This document shows positions 56,376-64,000 of a DNA stretch of 64,000 nucleotides, in pieces (position 1 is the stretch's first letter; every line of letters begins with the position of its first letter). The stretch spans positions 8,518,001-8,582,000 of the forward strand of contig JAJKFL010000011.1 in the NCBI GenBank assembly GCA_021186555.1, in the 5' to 3' direction. The position numbers and the translations under genes are program-made. This DNA is from Reticulitermes speratus. Taxonomy: Eukaryota; Arthropoda; Insecta; Blattodea; Rhinotermitidae. Below the pieces are notes generated by a model. It was given only the letters and a program-made list of their open reading frames with translations. It was not told the DNA's origin and searched no databases.

Positions 56376-56639
56376 GCGATCCCAGTGGCCGTGCGGTCTA
56401 AGGCGTGGGTCTGCGGCCGCTCGCTTACTGGGATCGTGGGTTCGAATCCCACCGGGGGCATGGATGTCTGTCTCTTGTGAGTGTTGTGTTTTGTCAGGTA
56501 GAGGTCTCTGCGACGAGCTGGACCCTCGTCCAAGGAGTCCTACCGACTGTGGTGTGTCTCAAATGTGTGTGATCGTGAAGCCTCGACGAAACGAGGAGGC
56601 CCAGGCCCATATACGGCTGTCGAGCCATAGGAAAAAGGA
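56376..56639 (+). repeat. SINE-B copy, full length, perfect 12-bp target duplication
   Basis: Head CAGTGGCCGTGCGGTCTAAG, B box GTGGGTTCGAATCCCACC, tail GGCTGTCGAGCCATAGG. aaatattgtaat flanks both ends (56364-56375, 56640-56651), so insertion by target-primed reverse transcription is recent. Confidence 0.95.
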
Positions 56640-56723
56640 AAATATTGTAATTTTTTAGTTCTACTCTTTAACGACACTGCCAATTGTTAAGAGTATAAGA
56701 TGGTGATGGCAGAAGAATGAGCA

Positions 56724-56772
56724 TGGGTCACCGGTGGAATGGCACTGACAGGGGAAAACCGAAGTACTTTGA
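56724..56772 (-). repeat. SINE-A fragment
   Basis: caccggtggaatggcactga and caggggaaaaccgaagtact only. Confidence 0.8.
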
Positions 56773-56894
56773 AACCCGTCTATGTTGGCCAAATTTGGTT
56801 TTATTCAAAGCCGCCCAATTTATGGAAACCACTTGGCACTATGGAAATTGAACTGTGCACTATCTTCTTTCTTTCTTAGTCTGACCTCTTATAC

Positions 56895-57136
56895 CTACTC
56901 ATTGTAGGTGCAGATTGTTATTGTTGCACCTGATCACACTCAGACACACACACACACACACTCGCTAGGACTCCTGTAGACTGGGGGTCGGCCTGTCGCA
57001 GAGACCTCTACCTGACAACATACACCACTCAAAAGAGACAGACATCCATGCCCCGGCAGGATTCGAACCCGCAATCCCAGCAAGCGAGCGGCAACAGACC
57101 TACGGCTTAAAACTCATGGCCACTGGGATCGGCCTG
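56895..57136 (-). repeat. SINE-B copy
   Basis: - strand head CCAGTGGCCATGAGTTTTAA, B box GGGTTCGAATCC, then ggcatggatgtctgtctctt. A (CA)n stretch replaces part of the 3' region. Confidence 0.85.
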
Positions 57137-57587
57137 TAAAATGTAACTTGTGCAAATGTACAGTTCAGTGTGCAGAGACAGGTGATTAATTTGAAAAGCT
57201 GGTACATAATTCTGTCAATGAATAGGGACTTTAAGTAGAGCAATCAGTTGCCACTGTAAAATTCCAATGTATTGTCCATAGCCGTGGAGAAAGGATGGAG
57301 TCTGGGTGACCAACAGGTAGTTCTGCTAATGAAGAAGGATTCCGGCTATATACAGCATGACACAAAAACTATACAAATCTTCAGGTCAGCCAACATATGG
57401 AGGTTGAACTTACACATAAGGCATAGCAATAAACACGAAAGTATGGCCAAGATTTAATATAAACAAGTGGCCAAGTTACGGAGTAATGACCATGTATAAT
57501 ATCATAGGATTTTGCCGGTTCAGTAAAAGTGTGGCCAAACTGTGACAGATGGTCATTAGGGTGGCCAACTTCACAGGTTTTACTATA

Positions 57588-57700
57588 CTCGGAGAAAACC
57601 CCGTCCCAGTGCCACTTTGACGACCACAAATCCCACATGGATAGGTCTGGAATTGAACCCGGGCTTCCGCGATAAGAGACCACAACCATGGCACGACGTC
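57588..57700 (-). repeat. SINE-A fragment with head
   Basis: - strand GTCGTGCCATGGTTGTGG, B box GGGTTCAATTCCAGA, tgtggtcgtcaaagtggcac. 3' part missing. Confidence 0.8.
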
Positions 57701-58298
57701 CAATATTGTAACCCTTGGGAATGTGAAACACGTCCAAAACGTAATTATTCCCAAATACATGCAAAAGTTCCATCCATCTTTTCAAACTTGCATTGATCCG
57801 TCTGTCTGGTTACTTCGTCCATCTGTCCACCACCCTCGTCCAAATATCTGCGTTGTGCTTAAGCCTACCTCCCTATCGATAATTTACATCACGTCACCGG
57901 GCGAAATATTACCGGCAGTACGGCCGTATATTTTTAGAAATGGTTCTAATTGCATCTAATAACATTACGAAAGTGACATTTCCATTTTTGGTACTACAGC
58001 ATTGTAAATCGTGGCTCTAGCCTGGCTGTTCCATTATCTTTTCGCCAATTGACTCTTATGTTAGTATACTCTGACCTCTAAAGGGGACAACTCGGTAGAG
58101 CACAGGTTGTAATATCCAGTGACATTGTGGAATTCCCTGGAGCCTTAAAGCCCGGTGGTAAATGTACACGCACCGTCAGCTTTACCAATAACACTTGTGG
58201 ATTTTGCCCCAGCAATGTATTTATGTGTTGTTTGTTATTCTTACTAATACACAGCCACTGTCTGTGTAAACATTATTTAACTATTGGTCTTTCTAATG
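57701..58298. other. No gene seen
   Basis: Ordinary CpG content; no motif-bearing frame. Confidence 0.45.
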
Positions 58299-58504
58299 CA
58301 ATGGTTCTCAAACTGTGTATGTCGCGACGATTTTAATGTAAAAAGGATTATAGAAAATTAAATGTGTAAATTACAACCTTAAAAGAAACTGGTGAAGGCA
58401 TTCCTTATATTACACGCGAAAACACGGAGTTAAGAAAGGGGTGGGGATTTGATGAAATCTTTGGTAATCTGAGGGGGCATTACTGTATGCGATTTTGAAT
58501 CCAC
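58299..58504. mobile_element. hAT-type MITE (probable)
   Basis: CAATGGTTCTCAAACTGTGT at the left and, inverted, CAGTGGATTCAAAATCGCAT at the right. No clear 8-bp duplication, so moderate confidence. Confidence 0.5.
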
Positions 58505-60130
58505 TGCTTATACTTAAGGTTTTAAAGTTATATTTTTGTCAGAGCTTTATCACCTTTTTTTTTTGCTATTCAGCAATTTTGTGTTCTATACCAATGCTGG
58601 CGAAACTTTTCGAGAGAGCTTGCGCAAATTTTCAATAAATTTCGAAGAAATCCTTTCGCGTGCCCATGGAAATTTTGGTAGCCTGAATGGGATGTTAGAG
58701 TCTTTCATCACAATTATTAATTATTTTTGTATACTGTGATTATTATATGTTATATATAGCATATTTTATAGGGTACTCTTATGTAGTATAGTGCATATAA
58801 TATTACAACAGGATCCTCGATAAATCCTTAAGGACGAAGTAGGGAGGCAGCTGAGGCGTTTATGAAAAAGAGCCCTAACCTGCTCCCTACTACAAAAGGC
58901 TAAACAAATGGATCAGTTTAATTCAACATCATACTTAGTGTGTATGATTTTTGTTATTGTAAAAATTACTGCAAGGAGAAAGAGCAGAACACTTAAAAGT
59001 ATTCTTAGGAAGTCTGATCAGGCAACGTATTACGGTTGTGAATTATTTAAAAAAAAACAGTTTTAGACGTTATGTGTTATTTATAAACAGTACTTCACAT
59101 GAGACAATTAATGACTTTATGAAAACAGTAAGGAACCAAAATAAATTTGTAACAAATTAAAAGAAAAAAATAATTTTCTTTAATTTTATTCATTTTATGG
59201 TTTTACCTAGTTCTATTAATTTAATTTTACTAACTCAAAATTACAACACAGAGACATTACAGTAAATGCAAGCATTTTAGTAAATAACTAGTAACATATA
59301 TTATTTTAAAATTTAAATCATTTTAACATTATTGGTGAATAATAACTTACAAGCAGCAAAATAAATTTTACTCTGAAAGTAATTGATCAACAGTGACAAG
59401 CCGTGGTCTATATTACAATACATAAAAAAATCAACGATAAGCTAACCAACAGCGAAACTAAGATCAGTTATTTTGGTTTGCGTAAGTAAACGTAAGAAGC
59501 ACAATTCTATTGAAAATCTGAGGTTCCTGGATGGCCCGAGCATCAAAGAAAGACAGCAAATTTACTTTATTTTAGTTCGTATAATTGCTATTTCAATAAA
59601 TGAATTCATGCATAAATATTCCGCTCGATTATAAAAAGTATTCGAGGGAACTGTGCTTAAAAATAAAATTTAAAGTATGCAAATAAATATTTCTTAAAGT
59701 AGTCCAACTAGTAATGATAGAAGTAATTTAACCTCAAAATCTTCACTTCCCTGTATAGACACTTGCTAGTTTCTTCTATAAATTGATAAATATTTAATGT
59801 TCACTCAGAAACAATAGAATGAAAAATATGAGCAGAAGGATTCAATGTTAACCATTCAGTACTGTCATTTCCCGAATTATGATTTTTAATGGCAGAGATT
59901 TGCAATTTTCTTTGTATTCTTAAGGGGATAGACTCAATAAAATTCTGCTCATTTATTCGTAATTTCGACACTATTATCAGGGGTTTATTGCAAGGATTGA
60001 AAATGTTTTGTTCAAATTCCCAACTCACCGAGCCAATGCCCGGCAGGCAGCCCCCTGGGAAGTCTCGTTAAAGTTTCACACAGCTTCAGTTTGTATAAAT
60101 AATCATTCGCAGGATTATTTGATATATATA
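58505..60130. other. No gene seen; very AT-rich
   Basis: Long AT-rich stretch, especially 58920-59720; no coding segment or repeat recognised. Confidence 0.5.
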
Positions 60131-60132
60131 TA

Positions 60133-60512
60133 TAAGTCGACCTCGGTTCGCGGGTTCGATCCCGACCGAGGTCGATGGATTTTTAAGGGTGATAAAAATC
60201 CGGAGCACCACTTCCTTCGGAGGGGAAGTAAGGCCGTCGGTCCCATGTCGTAGATTTACGGCATGTAAAAGAACCTTACGGGCATGAATAAAAATGTTAC
60301 GTAAGCTAAATTTAAAGCCTCCATTTCTCACCCAAGTCTCCTGACTGCCTGCCAGATGGCTCTGGCGGACACATCAGGATCGATAGAATAGTAGCGCGGC
60401 CAGTTGGCCAGTCACCAACTGCCACGAATGCACACGACTTAGTAACCTCGGAAAGAGGAGGCAAGAGGAGCCCGAGCCCATATAGGGCTGTTGAACCATG
60501 GTTATTATTATA
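60133..60512 (+). repeat. SINE-C copy, head partly deleted
   Basis: gtcgacct runs straight into CGGTTCGCGGGTTCGATCCC, so the A-box part seen at 11642-12024 is missing. The body and tail (cccatatagggctgttgaac, catggttattattatatt) are complete. Confidence 0.9.
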
Positions 60513-61178
60513 TTATATATACATATTTATGCTATATGAGGTAACAAGTTTGGAGGGGCAAAATAGAACTTGGAACAGCAGTGAAACACCGCGTGCCGAG
60601 AAAGTTATTCTCGCATGTCAATTTGGGCACGCATGCCGTAGGTTCTATACAAAAAAAAATGACTTTAAATAAACACTCACTTTCTAGTATTATTAGTCTT
60701 AGTTCTCTGTGCTATTTATAGCGGGCCACGAAAACGCAACAAATATCTCAAATGTTCCGCGAGCACGAAATTTGACAAAAGTCTTCTGATGGAAAAGCTC
60801 TGTCTTATTTGTGACGTAACAACTCAGTGTTTATACAAAATGTGGTTTAATTATTTTAGTCTTCAAGTGTTTCAGTGCAGAGATTTGAAGTTAAACATCA
60901 GCGTAATTAATTGACTTTATGCTATAGTATCTTTTGGACAGCTGATATCTATTTAGGGGAGCAAGAAAACTCATGACTTTATAAAGCCGTCATTGGAACC
61001 TATCTTAAGACAGATCAGTCCAGTTTACAACTGGCTCTATCTGAATAAGATCCATTTTAATATTATCATTCCATCTAGGCCTCCACCCCTCAAGCAGCGT
61101 TTTTCTTTTAATTTTGTAACTTATATATGCATTTCCACTTTTCGCTACTCAGGCCAACGTGGCACGTACTGCCTTGAC
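60513..61178. other. No gene seen
   Basis: Unique-looking DNA with ordinary CpG content. Confidence 0.45.
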
Positions 61179-61191
61179 ATCTTCTTGATTT

Positions 61192-61465
61192 TTTAAAGGG
61201 CCCCGCAGCAGATGCTACGGACGTACCGCAGCCTGGAGGCTTACTGTGCAACCCTATAATGAAGATGCATAATCTTTTTTTCGTTTTTCCATTTTAATGG
61301 AGCACCGGTGGAGTGAAATTGACAGGAGAAAACCGAAGTACTCGAGTAAAAACCTGTCCCAGTGCCACTTTGTCCACCACAAATCCCACATGGACTGACC
61401 CGGGATCGAACCCGGGCCTTCGCGGTGAGAGGCCGGCGACTAACCGCCTGAGCCATGGCACGGCT
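61192..61465 (-). repeat. SINE-A copy, full length, perfect 13-bp target duplication
   Basis: - strand AGCCGTGCCATGGCTCAGGC to gctgcggtacgtccgtagc...ggggccc. The flanks atcttcttgattt at 61179-61191 and 61466-61478 are identical, marking a young insertion. Confidence 0.96.
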
Positions 61466-61560
61466 ATCTTCTTGATTTAGTCTTCCTGATAACATTGGAC
61501 GAAGAATAAAAGTGACCAAAGTTTAATAATTTTGTGAGGCGCCTTTAGTTGCACTGTGAT

Positions 61561-61576
61561 GGGGGGGGGGGGGGGG
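61561..61576. repeat. Poly-G run
   Basis: Sixteen consecutive G after gat. Confidence 0.95.
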
Positions 61577-62785
61577 TAAGGCCAACGCAGATAATAACCG
61601 AATTTATACGACATTGTGTCTTCTTCATGATTTCCAACAACCCTGACATTTGCAAAAATTCCGGCGGAAGGATTTTACAAAATTGTGTTTGGTTGACGAC
61701 AACTGAGATGCAGAAACAAAGCTCGGAAAATTTGGATTTAATAAACAGGTGGAGAATTTGGTGAATACTCCTGCTTATAATCTTAACATAGAACATCCCA
61801 CCTGGTGCATTACTCACAAGAGCGTGTAATATAATTTGTTGGTGTGATTGAGGAATTAAATAAACATGCACTCCTACGTATATCTGAATATGGAAAGTTA
61901 CTTCTAGCGGTAATTTTCTGAGAAGCAGCCACGAGATTTTACCAGGCTGTACTGTTTATGAGGTCACTGGTAGTGGTCACTCAAATTATTTCCGGGGTAA
62001 AGTTTCCATGAGCTAACCCCAGTGAGAGGTATGGTTCACAGTGCGCCCTCTCTTACACATCGAGGTCACTGAGCTTAAGCTCTCATTTAGGGCATGAATC
62101 TTTGTCCGCCCTTTTATTTACATTGTTTTGTATGTTTTAGGGTCATTTAGAGCACCTCCAACTCGACAAAAAATTAGAAGAAAGAAGTTTATCATTCAGA
62201 GTTTACCGGTTCGAGCAGTTTCTCCAAAATTTTATATATGTTTAAGTACCGACTCTTTTCATCAGTAATAACTCCATTAATACCGAGAAGCAAAGCTGCG
62301 AATTGGCCTGACAACCTGGTAGTAGCCCAGAAGGCTTAATAGAATACCAGGAAACTGCTGGACCCTAGCAGGTATAGCGGCTAGGCTGTATGAAGTATAA
62401 AACTCACGTCATAGAGTGAGAAGCTGATAGTCGTTTACCTACGCAAGAAATTCTTTACCTTTTCTGGAACCCGAAGATTTATTTTGATGTTCATCGGACT
62501 CCGCCATCAGGCGCCGATGTTAACCAGCAGCAACCAGTCCACACACACACACCTTCTGTCTTAAAGATCCACTTAACAAAGCCTACCAATTACGTGCTGG
62601 TCTCCCAATTTATATTTTTCCTTAACGCTTTCCAAATCTGTTTTTTACGCATTTCTAATCTGTCCCATGCGTACCATGTCTCGATCATCTCATAATCCTT
62701 TCCTTGTTGGCCCTAATTATGTAGTAATAATATGTGTTGAGAACTGAAGAATGTAGATTATGAACAACCTGTCTGATCACAAATT
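61577..62785. other. No gene seen
   Basis: No recognisable coding segment; a short (CA)n tract near 62540. Confidence 0.45.
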
Positions 62786-62848
62786 TCTTAAACCAACAAA
62801 ATGCACACTTCTTATTTATTATACAATACAATTTTGTACAGTAAAATC

Positions 62849-62895
62849 AGTCCAACATGTTTCGGTTCCCTGTTTTGGGACCATCATCAGGGACC
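62849..62895 (-). ncRNA. Hammerhead ribozyme motif, type I (intact core)
   Basis: - strand: stem I GTCC/GGAC, CTGATGA (62890-62884), extra T, stem II GGT-CCC/GGG-ACC with one bulged A, GAAAC, palindromic ACATGT, H17 = T. All invariant core bases are present. Confidence 0.72.
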
Positions 62896-62974
62896 CATAT
62901 AGTGAATTACACAAATTGTTTATTTATAGTCCGACAAATGTACAATTTAATCACATTAATTGTGTAATTTTACT

Positions 62975-63020
62975 GTCCTACATGTTTCGAACCCTTAATT
63001 TGGGTTCATCTTCGGGGACT
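62975..63020 (-). ncRNA. Hammerhead motif with U4 changed
   Basis: - strand CCGAAGA in place of CTGAAGA, then T, stem II GAACCC/GGGTTC (six perfect pairs), GAAAC, ATGTA, GGAC. The change hits an invariant base, so predicted inactive. Confidence 0.6.
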
Positions 63021-63194
63021 CATTATCTCAAATCACACACTATTTACACCAACTGGTACAATTGTTTACATAGTAGAACATGAATTATTTACAATTGTGC
63101 ATATACACTGTTTAAAACAAATAAAAGGTGAAAATTGTAGTTGTTGGTTGAGTCTTACATTGGTGTTACATTTAATTAAGTTTAAACAAATTGT

Positions 63195-63239
63195 GTCCCT
63201 GATGATGGTCCCAAAATAGGGAACCGAAACATGTTGGAC
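63195..63239 (+). ncRNA. Hammerhead ribozyme motif, type I (intact core)
   Basis: Stem I GTCC (63195-63198) with GGAC (63236-63239), CTGATGA 63199-63205, extra T, stem II GGTCCC/GGGAACC with a bulge, GAAAC, ATGTT. Partner of 62849-62895. Confidence 0.72.
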
Positions 63240-63344
63240 TGATTTTAGTGTAAAAAAAATTTTATTGTATAATAAACAAGAAGTGTGCATTTTGCTGGTT
63301 TAATAAATGTGTGATCGAATGAAAATGCACGGTGTGAACAATAT

Positions 63345-64000
63345 AAACCTGTCTGATCTATCATATTCTCACGTCAATGACTACAAATGTTGCTATGTTC
63401 TGGAACGTGACGCCGTGTGCTTCAGTAGATAAGTAACGAAGTTTCGTAGGAACCTTATGTCGCAACTTGAGGATGGTTACACATCTACCAAATTACACGG
63501 CGTCTCCATCCCAGAAGACCATAAACATGTTAATGTTATAAATTACTCTTTATGCAGTTTTCTCTATCCTTTTGTTGCTTCCTCGTCCGATGGCCCAAAG
63601 ATTTACCTCAGCACATTTTTCTCAAATACCCTGAATTCATTTCTCATTTTAGGGTGACATGTTAAGTTTCAAGTCCTAGCAAAACAACGGGTGACCCAAA
63701 ATCATAGTTTTGCGTGTTTTTATCTTTATTTACTTAGGAGTTTGGAAGAGAAAAGTTTCTGAATTCAGCGGTGACGAAGCATTCCGTGGGTTTTTTCTGT
63801 AGTGTGTTACTTCCTCAATGTAATGCTGTTCCATTGCCATATTTTCGAAGGACTCATTAGCTATATTTGCATTGTCATACAGAGTTGTCCAAAAGTCAGG
63901 TCAATAGTTACTACAATGTGCACTAAGTTACGGTTAACTGACTAATAGACCATTGTTTATTTCCCTGCCTTGTGGTGATATGATCTGATGCTTTAAAGAA
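63345..64000. other. No gene seen; one ATCCCAGAAGA terminus
   Basis: cttgaggatggttacacatc...ccatcccagaagacc at 63469-63520 looks like a decayed end of the 12025-12199 family. Nothing else recognised up to the window end. Confidence 0.45.

Larger units (their letters stand above)
62790..63340. repeat. Foldback element with three hammerhead motifs
   Basis: Outer arms aaaatgcacacttcttattt...attatacaataca / ttgtataataaacaagaagt...gtgcatttt, inner arms agtccaacatgtttcggttccc / gggaaccgaaacatgttggact. Right tail aaaatgcacggtgtgaacaa as in 829-1275. Confidence 0.88.

Overview
The window is nuclear DNA of an insect. Genes are split by GT-AG introns, non-coding DNA is long and AT-rich, and short interspersed elements are everywhere. 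The peptides read from the commonest tRNA-derived SINE (for example VSRRPLTAEARVRSRV) look like those I associate with cockroach and termite genomes, so a blattodean is my best guess. That guess comes from memory and no search was run.

Two protein genes can be defined exon by exon, and they converge. On the + strand, seven exons (15838-28381) encode a mitochondrial inner-membrane carrier of the Bmcp / SLC25A14-SLC25A30 (UCP5/KMCP1) group, 292 residues from the start at 15914. A phase-compatible upstream exon at 13692-13750 may add an alternative N-terminus. On the - strand, three exons (49634 down to 47280) encode EMC5 (MMGT1), 118 residues, a subunit of the ER membrane protein complex. About 18.9 kb lies between the two stop codons.

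Layout. 1-13.5 kb: repeats (SINEs, a pogo-like MITE, tandem arrays, hammerhead-containing foldback elements) with no gene seen. 13.6-28.4 kb: the carrier gene, with a damaged but recent DD34D mariner and an older mariner-like remnant in intron 4 and a pogo-like element in intron 5. 28.4-47.3 kb: the inter-gene stretch, with foldbacks, decayed SINEs and a hAT MITE. 47.3-49.7 kb: EMC5. 49.7-64 kb: repeat-rich DNA with several hAT-type MITEs and fresh SINE insertions.

Two larger patterns stand out. First, about 14.7-49.5 kb is strongly CpG-depleted compared with both flanks, as expected for a germline-methylated transcribed domain. The intron 4 mariner is CpG-rich and so looks young. Second, many foldback repeats carry a type I hammerhead ribozyme core (CTGANGA, stem II, GAAAC, tiny stem III, GTH, stem I). 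The cores resemble those reported in Penelope-like retroelements. At least four copies are intact, and others are decayed, often at the CpG that forms the C11.1-G12 step of the core.
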